Source: Nymphaea colorata (Eukaryota > Streptophyta > Magnoliopsida > Nymphaeales > Nymphaeaceae). From it: a stretch of 60,000 nucleotides of DNA. Below are positions 48,670 through 60,000 of this stretch, piece after piece. The notes beneath the pieces were generated by a model, which worked only from the letters and a program-made list of their open reading frames with translations, searched no databases and had not been told where the DNA came from. The position numbers and the translations under genes were made by a program. How positions within the stretch are numbered: position 1 is the stretch's first letter; each line of letters opens with the position of its first letter. The DNA lies in the NCBI RefSeq assembly GCF_008831285.2, contig NC_045140.1, positions 4,135,528-4,195,527 on the forward strand, in the 5' to 3' direction.

Positions 48670-49250
48670 GCTGCTTGAGAGAATAACGAGAGGTTGATTT
48701 TAAGGGAATTAGCAATGGTGGTGAAGAATATCTGTTATCATAGGAGACCAGAATGCTCATAGATGGCCCCGTGACAAAATGGGTAGGCACAAGATCGAAT
48801 GCCAAAACTTGCTATGATCGATCTTGCTAGATTCTTAAGTGAAGATGAGTTATTTGTTGTTTATGATCCAACCAAGCTATTTGTTGTTGATGATAGAGTT
48901 TCCAAATGACGTAAAGTTTTCACATGATGCAAATCTTGTGGTCACATCTAGTGATATGCTTTGTAGAGAGAAAGAACACAAGATTTATCGTGGTTCAGTC
49001 TGCTCAGACATACATCCACGACAAAAGCTCCACACCTCGTTTTCTATTTTCATTAACTTCGGGCAAAGAGAAAACACATTATATGAAAATTTCCACATGA
49101 ATACCTAACCAACATGGAAGGTTCTTTCACAAGGTAATACAAATAATAATGGAAGGAAGAAGAAACTATGGTAGTTTCTAAAACATGCACAAGACTAAAC
49201 GGCTATATGCCCAACTGGTGGGAACAAGAAGGGCAACTCCATTCTTCAAC
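48670..49250. other. Probable LTR remnant and unassigned DNA
   Basis: On the minus strand the sequence just below 49251 begins TGTTGAAGAATGGAG right after a purine tract, as a 3' LTR should. The lower end of that LTR could not be fixed. No gene seen. Confidence 0.45.
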
Positions 49251-50302
49251 ACTCTTCCTCAGGTGGGGTGTAAATATTCGTACACCCCCACTTGATAAGA
49301 TTCTTGTAATGTTGATCACGATGTAAACATTTAGTAACACCATCCGCTAGTTGATATGAGTTTTTTGTATATGGTGTAAAAAGTTCTCATTTTTGTACTT
49401 TCTCACGAATATAATGACAATCAATTTCAATATGTTTGGCCATTTAATGAAAAACAAGATTCGCTGCAATAAAAATTGCAGCTTTATTGTCACAATGCAA
49501 GGGAATAGGAATATCAACTTGTAATCCAATTTCTAACACAAGAGTTTTAATCCATGTAAGCTCACCTGCTGTTGTAGCCATAACTTGATATTCTGCCTTA
49601 GCACTGGATCTGGACACTACACTCTATTTTCACTTTTCCAGGACTCAATGGTTCCTCCAACAAACACACAATAACCGGTGCTGGATTTTCTATCTGAATT
49701 ACCAGCCCAATCGACATCAGCATAACCACATATTTGATGATAACCAGTCCTTTTGTACCATATACCTTGTCCTGGAGTCTTCTTTACTTCTTTAGATATT
49801 GCAATATACGATTGAAGATTTTCCAATGATGTTCAGTAAAAGCATGCATGCACTGACTGGTAATACTGATTGTATATGTTATGTCAGGCCCCGTAATAGT
49901 AAAATAAATAAGCTTTCCTACAAGGCATTGGTAGCCTTCTTTGTTAATGACAAGTTCATCTCGAGTAATTTCAACCTTTTGACCGACTTCAATAGGTGTC
50001 TCTATTGTTAATTTTCTGAAGCAACTAAAACGCCTTGCTGCTAACTCTTTGTCACATAATTAAAACTGAATGTACAAGCTACTGAAAACAGTAATACTTG
50101 GTGGGAGCCAAATATGAAGACTCTTGGAAACCGCTGCAATTCTGTCTGAACTTCAAATTCTACTACCAGTGAGACTAATACAAACTTAAATCTGAAAAAT
50201 CCTACTGAAATCAGAAGATCTACCAAAAAAAGTCCGCTGAAAATTGAACTAGGACACGCTGCAAATCTGCTGGCTACTACCCAAGACTGCTCTGATACCA
50301 AT
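49251..50302 (-). mobile_element. Copia remnant: primer site, RT end and RNase H
   Basis: Read on the minus strand: TTGGTATCAGAGC (50289-50301), an exact Met-tRNA primer site, sits two bases after an LTR end CCTAACA (50303-50309). A short leader follows, then RT C-terminal sequence (GYQCLVGKLIYFTITGPDITYTI) and RNase H (GYADVDWAGNSDRKSSTGYCVFVGG, CDNKAAIFIAANLVFH, KHIEIDCHYIREKVQ). At least three stops interrupt it. The purine tract GAGGAAGAG precedes a TGTTGAAG LTR start at 49251. Gag, integrase and most of RT are deleted. The two LTR stubs do not obviously match, so this may be a mosaic of two elements. Confidence 0.85.
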
Positions 50303-50653
50303 TGTTAGGACCCAGACCCGACCTCGACCAAGATCTCTACCAGATGCCGATCATTTTCCAAGATCTCTTGAGTCCGTTGGACAAAACCAAAAGCAAATGT
50401 CTTTACAATAAAATGTTCGGCTGGACAGAAAGCCCCGGCCTCAAAATTCCTTAGGACAGTGATTACATGTGAGATTAACCCGCCCAAAGGCTGGAACCTA
50501 CTATAATTGGCTAGATGGTTGTGAGGCTAGTACAAGCGTGTGCGATATAGAAAAGTTCTCGTCAGACCATTCACATTCCTTCCACCTTGTCATTCATTCT
50601 TAAGGTCAGCCAAACTATGCCTCGTCCATAGGTGGTCAAGTGCTCTCGAGGGT
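50303..50653 (-). repeat. Probable LTR stub joined to the large duplication
   Basis: It starts TGTTAGGACCCAGACC on the plus strand, so on the minus strand it ends ..CCTAACA before the primer site. It runs up to the point where copy B of the large duplication begins (about 50654). Its outer end is probably truncated there. Confidence 0.5.
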
Positions 50654-50995
50654 GTGGGGTTCTGCTTTTGAGAGGTCCAGGTTTTTCTCTAGGTGTTATT
50701 TTATAGCTTCCTTTCAGCTTCAAAGGCAATTCCGCTTCCATGTTCTTTTGTGCCAAGATCCTTGCATATCAAAGCATGTGGTGTCCTGACTGCCACAAAC
50801 CTGATCCTCTTTCGTGCCACTTGATTCGTAAAACTGTTTTAGGAGAAAAAGAATTCTTGGTCATGCTTTGTGCTCTTCACTGCTTTCCCTCATCAGCAAG
50901 AACTAATTTGCTTTATGCAATAGTCGAAAGGGTGTAGTTTTAAGATTGTATTATGTTCAAATTGCTAACTGAGACTTAACGCTGCATTGCAACAG

Positions 50996-51433
50996 GAGCT
51001 CAGTGGGAGGTTCTTGACAGTTAACAAGGCATCTCCCAGAGGATCCAGGGCTGAGCGTCCTCCTCCTCGAGAATTTGAGCCCTCATTTAGAATATATGTT
51101 GGGAACCTGCCATGGCAAGTAGATGATGCACGACTGGAGCAGGTCTTTAGTGAACACGGGAAGGTCGTGAATGCCAGGGTTGTTTGTGACAGAGAAAGTG
51201 GACGGTCACGTGGATTTGGATTTGTTACAATGTCGTCAAAGAGCGAACTTGATGATGCCATTGCCGCTCTAGATGGACAAGTAAGTACGCATGTTGCATG
51301 TAAGAAAATTAGCAACTATACCTTTGAATCTCCATCTGTTTCCCGACTTCCTACTTACCGCATGCAGATTGTGGATGGAAGGGCCCACAGAGTGAATGTG
51401 GCTGAATATAGGTCAAGGAGAAGCTCCCTATGA
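50996..51433 (+). pseudogene. CP31: CP31 fragment: exons 3 and 4 only
   Basis: Exon 3 (50996-51280) and exon 4 (51368-51433) are intact with GT-AG intron signals and encode all of RRM2 ([14 protein letters not shown]), nearly identical to copy 2. Exons 1 and 2 are absent, so there is no transit peptide, acidic domain or RRM1, and no promoter of its own. In exon 4, Leu is changed to His ([10 protein letters not shown]), Asp to Tyr (AEYRS) and the final Phe to Leu, relative to copy 2. These changes sit in the end of RRM2 and suggest loss of constraint. Most likely a truncated pseudogene made by the block duplication. Confidence 0.88.
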
Positions 51434-52289
51434 TCACCAAGAACTCAGTTCTTTTTTTTTTTTGGAAATTGATGTAGCCTTCATCCAGCAAATAGGTGTT
51501 CATTATTATTGTATGGTCTCTCTTTTTCTCTTTCATGGTCTTTCGGTTGGGTTTTCGCTACTTTAATTTAATATGGTTGAGTTCAGACCAGGGATGTACT
51601 ACTTGAAGAGGAAGGTTCAGCTTTTCTTTTTTTGTTTTTTTCACCTAGATTTATTTTCTGCTTTACGCTTATATTGCTCGAAGTGAATGTCAGGTGATGA
51701 AAGGGTTCCTTTTCCTTGAGATGCATCAGTAAGCAAAAACAAAGTTGGTAGCAAAACATTCAACTACGGGAGAGCACTGTCAGTTTTCTTATTTAGTTCA
51801 TTGGCTGCCCTTCCTGCAGGTGTTCTTATGAATCATAAACTTGGTAGTCGTGACCCTTAGCAATTCAATTGTAATAATATTTGGACTTGCGTGGGGATTA
51901 AGTATATGAAATTCCTCACACGGCAAATATTGTTTGCTAATGCTATGAACTGCAGAAGTGTTGGAACTTGACGGTTTCATCTTCTATATCGTTTCATTTT
52001 ATTTCTTCTCTTGCGCTTATTATATTTTGTGGACTACTGAATCAGATAGCATTAGTTGCTCTGAGTTGCTTTGGTCCTCAAACAGATGAAGTTGCCGATT
52101 TATATGCTTATTACAACAACTTTGTCGCGTTCTGGATTCAACAAATTACAGATTTTCAGGCTTTACAGTGGGAGTGATCATTTCTGTCATGATCTTGACA
52201 TTCTTCTTATTTCTTATGTTTTCTTCGACAAAAAAATTGATTGTGTGACCTAAAGACCTCATAATTGCTTATTCTTCTCTTATCTTAGA

Positions 52290-52705
52290 AGAACGCTTCA
52301 GTTTTCTGAATGTGGCCAAACTGGTGCAAGAAAGGGAACGAGTTTCACTACATATTCATAAGGGTTAGTGTGAGTTGTCACTTTTGGAACACATAGCTGT
52401 CATCTCCTTCCATTTGCTCTTCCATTTCTTTTGTGAAATTCCTCGCCAGATTAGAGACCTTTTTGATGTGTTTAAAAAATTATGCACCCATTTATTGTTC
52501 GCCAGATTCTTGAGCGGCTCTTCGCAATTTTTTCTAATTCCTTTATTACTTACGTTTTTATGAAGGGTGGGACAGAACAGATAAGATAAATTAACACCTT
52601 TTATTAGGCGTTCTTAGACGAGGCGCATTGAAAGTTGAAACCATCGTTCCAAACACCCTTCGATTCCACATCCATTAACAAGCAACTTAGCTAAATTGTG
52701 GAAAT
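52290..52705. other. Segment unique to copy B of the large duplication
   Basis: ~415 bp with no counterpart in copy A, where ~725 bp of different sequence sits (10965-11690). No gene recognised. The flanks on both sides align. Confidence 0.5.
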
Positions 52706-53616
52706 AATTTTAAAAGGAAGGATTTAAGCAAGCGGTTTGAGCTTGAGCCTTGAGCATCTTGCACGAAACGAAGCACGATCGGCAGTCAGTTTTTATGTTC
52801 TGGCGTGGAGATCATGTCTATATGATATTTTTAAACAAAATCCTCACCGGCTGTATCGTGATATGAATCAAACTTTATGGATCTATAAAAGTAGAACGTT
52901 AGCCTACAAACACTGCTAAAAACTTACTTGCACATAAATAATAGCAGATTTATATCGGACCACAACGACAACCAATCCGGATCCAAATGATATGTTCCTG
53001 CTGAGGAATTCCTAGTCATGAAGATAATAACATGTACCGTATATAAACGGCAACCACCCTGGTGATCATAGCAGAAGATATCAGCAAATGAATACCGAGA
53101 GAAGATCTAAAAACATTGGTAAAGCAAGAATATACTTTTTGTATTTTAATGTGCTGGTAAGAAATAAGACTCTCTCATGGATGTATACATCCTTGCCTAG
53201 CCTTTTGTACATGCATATTTTGTTATATGTTATTAGAACTGGTGCACTATAGGATCACCGAGGTCTCGAAGCAGCCCTAGATCTTGGGGGTGCGGAGTGG
53301 CTTTGCCTCTAGCCGACCATGATATGGTATTAAAACTTCAAACTTCAAACTTTAATTATTCTCTTCCATGACCATGGCCTCTCATTAAAGCTTAAGCATC
53401 GATCTCTAATTGAAATACCCATTTGCTGTAGCACTGGATGTGTGCAGAACTGGTGCCTGTAAAATTGAGTCATACCAGTTAGCTGTTGTAGAATACTCAA
53501 ACTCCTACGACTCATGAAAGCCCAGGATTATCAAGTCCTTAGCAACAATTTCAATTCCATCCCAATGGACCGTACACCACAAAGGATAATGGAACTCAAA
53601 CCATATGGAGTTCAAA

Positions 53617-53992
53617 TTAGGGATGTTAATATTATATGATTTGGATCAGATATCCAACCGAATCGTTCCAAAAAGATCGAATGTGGAAAAAAAAAATATC
53701 TGACTAAGAAACCAGATCAGATTCGGATTTAAGAAATGACATTCGATTCAGATATACATAAATATTTGATTGGATTTAGATCAAACTTATTTTTAAATAA
53801 TTACCTTATATCCAATAATTTTACATTGAAAATTTGAATTCATATCAAATTCAGATTGTAAAATCGGATTTTGGGTTGGGATTCAGATATGACTTTTCTT
53901 TGTTTGTATTCAAATTCAAATATGTGAATATAAAAAATAGCAGATACAGTTAAGGGTATATCCGATTCAAATTCGATCCATTGACATCCTTA
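53617..53992. mobile_element. MITE-like repeat with short inverted ends (copy B)
   Basis: Same ends as 12612-12932 but ~55 bp longer in the middle, so this is probably the fuller form of the element. Confidence 0.5.
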
Positions 53993-55646
53993 GACCAAAT
54001 TGCATTGCTTGGTACAATCCACTACCGTGAAGATGGATCATAGGCAAATTTTGTCCAATTTGGTGCTTGGATTTGTCATAGAGATATCAGCCGGGGTATG
54101 GCAATTTCCAGATGAAGCAATATTTGCTCTACAATCACAAGAACGAGAATGGTATTTAATTTAAAAGTTGCAAATTTTCTTTTAAGGAGAGACTATTACA
54201 TAATTTTCAAAATTGTACCTAGCACGACTAAATTTTTTGAAAAAAATGAAGAACAACATTTAATTTTTCAAGAACAGAGGAGAGGCCCTGGTGCCCTTTG
54301 CCTCTGCAACAGGGTGCTTATATCTCTATTGTTTTCTTCGTCTTTTTGGCAACCTCAATTAGAGTGTCAACCTCCAAGCTGCGCTATATTTAATTTGAGT
54401 CCCATCTTAAGCATTCCATCACATAAAGACCATAGAATTAGGTGACCGATACATTTAGCGGTTGTTGAATTATGGTATTTCACATTACATTTCATTTGCA
54501 TTAATAATGCATATAGCCTGGATTTAGGGATCGCATTGCATTCATTTAATATCATTTAGCATTTATTTCAGTTGCATTTAGGTGGACCTTATAGAGTTAA
54601 TTATATCATTCTGTTTCTTTATCATAGTTCTTAGTACAACATAAAATTATGTAGATGACATTATCCCAGGGAGTCAAACACTTGTTTAAATTCCACATGC
54701 AGCAAGTCAACTTTCAACTTCTAAATGCCTTAACATATGGAATGTCCCCATTCAATTCCACATTCTGTTGGCGAAGCACTTGCATGAGATCCGATGCTGA
54801 TTTGAAAGCATCCCATTTATAAGGAGCCCATAAAGTAAAGGAATACTGAATTTCAGATCAATAAAAAAAAATGAGGATTGGAGAACCTGACTAAAACCTC
54901 AGATTTGATGTCTGATGGAAGGGTAGCCTGACTTTAAATCCTCGGATCCGAGATCCCCAATAATCTTCGATCTCTGAAGCTAACAAACACAACCTTTAAA
55001 ACAAAACGCCATCAACGGCACCATTACTCATGGGCTTTGCTTGATACCTAATAGTCCGTTTATACTCTATCAGATATTTCATAATTTGGGTACCAAACTT
55101 GACTTATGAATTTCTCCAAAAACGGGTTTGAAGGGATCAATAACGGATGTAAAGCATAACAATAGGCAATCAAGATTTGGAGGGGAGATACCTCGAACAG
55201 GTCAAAGCCCCTCCTCCTTCACCTTAGTGCCACAGTTTAGGGCTTTTTACCATTTGAGTGCGAACCAGGACACTGTTTCATTAACTGTCATGTGCAGGAC
55301 AATAACACCCACAAGAATCAAACTGACGTACGTCTGAACCTTCATATCTTCACGGGCCCATCTCACTAATTATGCTGCTCCTTACAGAAGGCAGTCATAA
55401 TAGCATCTGCAGTGCCAGTGAAGACAACGCCAGTGATGAATTGGATAAGTTGATAACCAGACAAGAATCGGCAACCATATTGCTGATAGCAGATGACGAC
55501 ATGCTGCATGTAAGTACTGCCGACAGTGGAGATCAATAAAATCCATCGATTATGCACCCAAACTAAAAAAGAGAAAAAAAACAATATTGTTGATGAACTA
55601 AAAAAAATACTATATCATGTATCGTACGTGCATTCTTGCCACCATC

Positions 55647-55816
<170 letters not shown>

Positions 55817-56874
55817 TTTGGAACATCCAAATTTTGGCATGTCGCGTGTATTCCCTACTCTTGAATTTATGACCAGAACCCGGCTGGAAAGTTGGCGGGT
55901 GGCCCCATACGATAAATAAGCGTGGATGGCATCATCAATGGGCTCCCTATATAAAAACAACATTACATTGGACATTATATCCATTGCATGAAAAGCACAA
56001 ATAATATATATTCTTTCATCATAATTTAATTGATGGAGTAACAGCTTGGACAGAAAATATAATTTCAAGTATGAGAAAATTTCACACATTGCAAACCCTT
56101 TCCTCCAAGACGTTAAGGTACTGTAAGATTACAAGATTCAAAGTTTATTTTCCATTATCTCATATCTGCAAGCATCGGTGAACAAGAGATCTATTCATTT
56201 GTGTATAAAGAAATAACCTTTTGTTAGTGGAACTAGATGTTACTTCGGCGCCAGTAAAAGGGCCTACATCGGCTCTGCTTGGCTAGCACCAAAGCTGTAG
56301 TAAAGCTTGCATGCGCCATTTTTCGTGCGCTAGTATGCAGTAAAAGTAAAAGAAAGGGGATGTTTTTATAATTTAAAAAAAAGTGTGTCCGTTTTAGCCA
56401 TTTTACTTTTTTTGATTTTCATTTTAATTCTACCAAAAACTTGTTTTTTTCTGTGTGAATGAGAGGAACTTTTGTCATTAACCATACTAACCCAAGAAAT
56501 TTTGTACACAAATATGAAATATGACGCATATAAGCAGCTTTGCCAAAGCTGAGGTAATCTGGTGCCCTGCACAAAACGCCACACTACATAATGAAATACT
56601 GTCATTGTGCAGCTACAATTCTGGCATTTGTGCAGCTGCAATTCTGGCACGCGCTTAAGTCTTTCAGTGGCATGAGTACATACATAAAGGAAAATTGAAA
56701 TCAGCCGGTTATGGATGGTTTATATATATATAAATATATATATGTCGTAAAAAACCGTCACAAAATATTCATTTTATTCTTAAAAATCATGGCCAATCAA
56801 CTGGCAATATTATTTTTGAACAGTTAGTGATACAAAATTAAAAAAATAATCATTCGATCATAAAGGTAGCTGAC

Positions 56875-56900
56875 TTATATATATATATATATATATATAT

Positions 56901-56939
<39 letters not shown>
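56875..56939. repeat. (AT)n(AG)n compound microsatellite, contracted AT
   Basis: About 27 bp AT then 38 bp AG. The copy A locus has 82 bp AT and an interrupted AG run. Confidence 0.95.
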
Positions 56940-56942
<3 letters not shown>

Positions 56943-57494
56943 TAAAATAAGCTATTGCTGGATGACTATTTTTTAATTTTTGTTCATCAAACACAGTCAC
57001 ACAAAGTGCATTTGCAATGACCAATTGTTTGACCATGGTTTTTAACAACGAAATGCATTTCTTAAGACATTTTTTAACAATACCAAATAGAAGAAATAAC
57101 CATCATGCTACAAAAGTAGCTGGTTTGTTTCACTTTTTCCTATACATATAGACGAAAATTCAGTTGCATCAGATTTTCCTTCGTGTACTTGTCGGCTACA
57201 GCTCGATACAACAGTGGTATGCCTGCGTAATGTTCTAAAAGATTTGCTCCTAAGATTGCCACATCTTGCAGGCGGGACTAGAACAGTATAAATTTCTGTT
57301 CTTGGAAAATTCATATACCATATGTGCATAATGTATGTGATAATATAAGCACGGGCATATGACCAGACATAACAATAAGTAAATCAATCTACAGAAACAA
57401 AACCCAAACACGCAACTTCTGTAATGAATGCGAACTGCAAGATTGCAGATAATTGAAGCAACACCACCCATCACACTTTGCAAAATGCAATCGA

Positions 57495-59372
57495 TCATGA
57501 TGCCTGGAGCTGTGGCAACTCTAGCCTTGGTTTGAACCAGACTTTGAGTCCATGCTTCATGTAGAGGGTAGTAGTCAATTTGGGCTCCACAGGATGGTCC
57601 TTAACAACACAGACTGAGTATCTCAGCAGAAGGGAAGCAGCCACCATCTTCATCTGGTGGTAGGCAAACTTCTTCCCTAAGCACAGCCTCGGCCCTGCAT
57701 TGAATACAGCATATTTGAACTGGCTTTCACTCACGAACTTCCCTTCCTTGATCCACCTCCCCGGCTTGAACTCCCTACAGTCCTTTCCCCATATCGATTC
57801 CACCCTGCCCATCGAGTATATGCAATAGAAAATCCTTGCACCTTTCTTTATTTTGTTCCCGTCCGGGAGAACATCATCGTTCAGTGCTTCCTTGAAGTCT
57901 ATGGGAACCGAGGGGTACAGTCTCAGAGACTCTGACAGTGCAGCCTGCAGGTATTCCATCTTCTTCAATTCATTTGTTGTGAAGACTACACTCTTGGCAT
58001 CCACCAGACCAAGATTGACTCTCTGCTTTAGAATCGCCACTAGTTCATCAAGGATTTTGCTTTCTACATCTGGGTTTTTGTTAAGGAGCCAGAAGAACCA
58101 TGCCAGTGCGACGGAGCTGGTGTCTCTGCCGGCAAGGATAAAGCTTATGCAGAAATCCCTTAAGAACTTGTCGGAATAGAGATGGGTATTGGCCTCCATG
58201 AGGTTTGATAAGAGGTCCGACCGATGGCTCAGCCCACCGAGCTTCTTCCGCTCCATCCGTCGACTCAATACCGTCTTCTCCGCAAATTCATGGACGACCT
58301 CGACTGCTGCCCTCAGCTGTCTCTCTGAGCCGACCTGTAAGTACCTCATTACCTTCCAGACGAAGGGTGGAACCGTGAACCTGAAACAACGCAAGTTGTC
58401 ACGCTAAGTAGCAGCTTTATTGCACGAACCGAATGTTTACAGTAAACAATCATAATGTGAGTCGCGCGTTTAATGAAGCAAATAGCCAAAAAATTTCCTG
58501 CTCGAGTTCCCCTGATCATCACGGATGAGTGTTTTCAAGATCTGAAGCAAGCAGATCTGTCGGTCATGAAGTTACTCATTTCCCGTCACCAATCATCAGT
58601 ATGATCGTGATCATGGTGAAGAAACGTAAGAAAAAACTCATAAAGGAACCATTGGCTCAGTAGTAATATATGACCTGAACAGAGAGTACTCTGTCGCTTG
58701 CTCGAACGCTCGCGCAAAGGGCACCTCAGGGAGCTCGATGTTGAGGCATTCCAGGTCGACACCTAACGCTGCCATGCATATATTATCGAACGTGAAGCGG
58801 AGGAACATGTCCTGCAGGTCGACGCTCCGGCCATCCCTGCTGAGCTTCTCGGCGAGCTTGATGAGCTTGTTGTGCGTCAGTTCCTCGATGGTCTTGGCCG
58901 AGTACTCCACGAACCTCGCCGAATGCATCTCTCCGCTCGCCGCCCTCCTCTGCACCTTCCACATCTCGTCGTCGGCGTTGAAGATGCCGTCGCCGAGCAG
59001 CTCGGAGAACCTCTCTCTATAGTACTTCCCCTTGGGGTAGTTCTTGAAGTTGGTCTTCAGCATGTGCTCGACGTTGGCTGGGTCCATTGTGATGAACCCG
59101 AACGCACCGCTCTTCCATAGGCCCCTGTAGGGGAAGGTTCCACCTGCCTCCGAGAGGGTCTTGGTGATGTATTCGAAGATTTCATGCAAGTGAAGGGAGA
59201 GAGAAGGGAGGCAGCCCAGCAAAGGCCACTGCATGAAGCCTTTGGAGGACAGCCTGTTCATGACAGAGCTGAAGACGAAGAGTCCGGCGATGGAGATGGC
59301 AATATCTGACAGGGTGATGCTCTTGAGCAGGGTCTTCGTTAAGACCTTCTCCGTCCAAGAGTCTGCTGCCAT
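57495..59372 (-). CDS. CYP86: CYP86-type cytochrome P450 fatty-acid hydroxylase, copy B
   Basis: Exons 59372-58675 and 58380-57495 with a 294-nt intron, giving 527 aa. All P450 landmarks are as in copy A: AGRDTS 316-321, ESLR 383-386, FKPGRW 437-442 and heme Cys466. Exon 1 encodes the same protein as copy A. The only residue differences are Asp288, Val426, Lys438 and Leu485. Three of the four (288, 438, 485) match copy C and so look ancestral; Val426 is private to this copy. The intron appears identical to that of copy A by eye. Predicted role: ER-bound fatty-acid omega-hydroxylase for cutin or suberin monomers; subfamily uncertain (CYP86B/C-like). Confidence 0.93.
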
Positions 59373-59470
59373 GGAGGTCGTAGAGCACTCCGTTTGACAC
59401 AGTAGTGAATGGGTTTAGTTGTCTTAGTAGTACATGGGATGGGATAGGGAGGAGACCTTTCTCTACTCAA

Positions 59471-59480
59471 ACACTTATAG
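59471..59480 (-). promoter_or_regulatory. TATA-like box of CYP86 copy B
   Basis: On the minus strand this reads CTATAAGTGT, about 100 bp before the ATG at 59372. The base context differs from copy A (AATATAAGTG) because of a small indel at its edge. Confidence 0.5.
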
Positions 59481-59901
59481 AAGTTCCCTGCCACATGAAT
59501 CCAGACATGCGAGTGACCTTCAGTCGGTGGTAGACCCCATCACTCGTTGTTCTGCATGTAATGGGGGAAGCTTCGGGATCGAGCTTTACATCTACCCGCT
59601 GCTCTGTCAGAAACTTAAGTTGAGGGCAATAGGAGTTAGAAATTCTGGGTCGAAGAGCAGTCATTCTGAGATTACAAACTTAATTGTGCTTTTGTTATAT
59701 TTACGTTCATAATCTTTTCATTTGACTTGCTCGTTGATTGATCTGTTATATATATTAAAAAAGAAATTGAAATGATTGACCCAAGCTGATAGAGGCAGTG
59801 GAACCACTTGAACTGGCGTGCAGTTTTGGCAGGTTAGAATGGCAAGTGACCCACTTGCGTCAAGTGGTTCAGCTGCTAGCTAATCGGAGATCCGGTGGAA
59901 G

Positions 59902-59902
<1 letters not shown>

Positions 59903-59961
<59 letters not shown>
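59903..59961. repeat. (AT)n microsatellite
   Basis: About 59 bp of AT, the counterpart of 19332-19374. Confidence 0.95.
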
Positions 59962-59967
<6 letters not shown>

Positions 59968-60000
59968 TTGGTGGTCTTAGCATCACTCAAACGATATAAA

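Noticed and set aside
59434-59712. 92-codon plus-strand frame upstream of CYP86 copy B
   Set aside because: It lies in the promoter region; the matching frame is broken by an indel in copy A.

Overview
The window is nuclear DNA of a flowering plant. The genes have GT-AG introns, a plastid-targeted RNA-binding protein family and CYP86-clan P450s. They sit in AT-rich intergenic DNA full of (AT)n and (CT)n(AT)n microsatellites, a Ty1/copia retrotransposon and MITE-like repeats. The species cannot be named from the sequence. There is no operon, CRISPR array or other prokaryotic system.

Layout, left to right. (1) 1-4153 and 6352-10093: two head-to-tail genes for a CP31-type chloroplast ribonucleoprotein (transit peptide, acidic domain, two RRMs). 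The first is cut by the left edge; the second is complete (four exons, 325 aa). (2) 16354-18231: complete two-exon CYP86-type fatty-acid hydroxylase on the minus strand (copy A, 527 aa). (3) 18.5-24.4 kb: repeats and low-complexity DNA. (4) 24417-29575: a decayed Ty1/copia element with two 469-bp LTRs, a matching 5-bp target duplication (GTCAC), a Met-tRNA-like primer site, frameshifts, and YVVD at its RT catalytic motif. (5) 31105-31254: a broken alpha-carbonic-anhydrase exon. (6) 36747-39208: a second, diverged CYP86 gene (copy C, 529 aa), with three tandem 169-bp repeats in its upstream region. (7) 48.19-48.66 kb: an apparent copy of copy C's upstream region without its P450 body, overlapping an unexplained 195-aa reading frame. 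(8) 49251-50302: a minus-strand copia RT/RNase H remnant. (9) 50654-60000: a near-copy of 9304-19410, carrying the 3' half of a CP31 gene (51.0-51.4 kb, exons 3-4 only) and a full CYP86 gene (copy B, 57495-59372). It runs off the right edge.

The main story is local duplication: CP31 tandem duplication, an older CYP86 duplication (C versus A/B), and a younger duplication of more than 9 kb carrying the CP31 3' end plus CYP86. Copies A and B encode proteins differing at only four residues and their intron looks identical by eye, while flanking DNA shows many indels and one replaced segment. CP31 proteins are known to bind, stabilise and help edit plastid mRNAs. CYP86 enzymes hydroxylate fatty acids at the omega end for cutin and suberin. 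I see no functional link between the two families; their pairing looks positional. I found no convincing novel system; the best leads are the orphan promoter copy, the duplication history and the repeated promoter unit of copy C.
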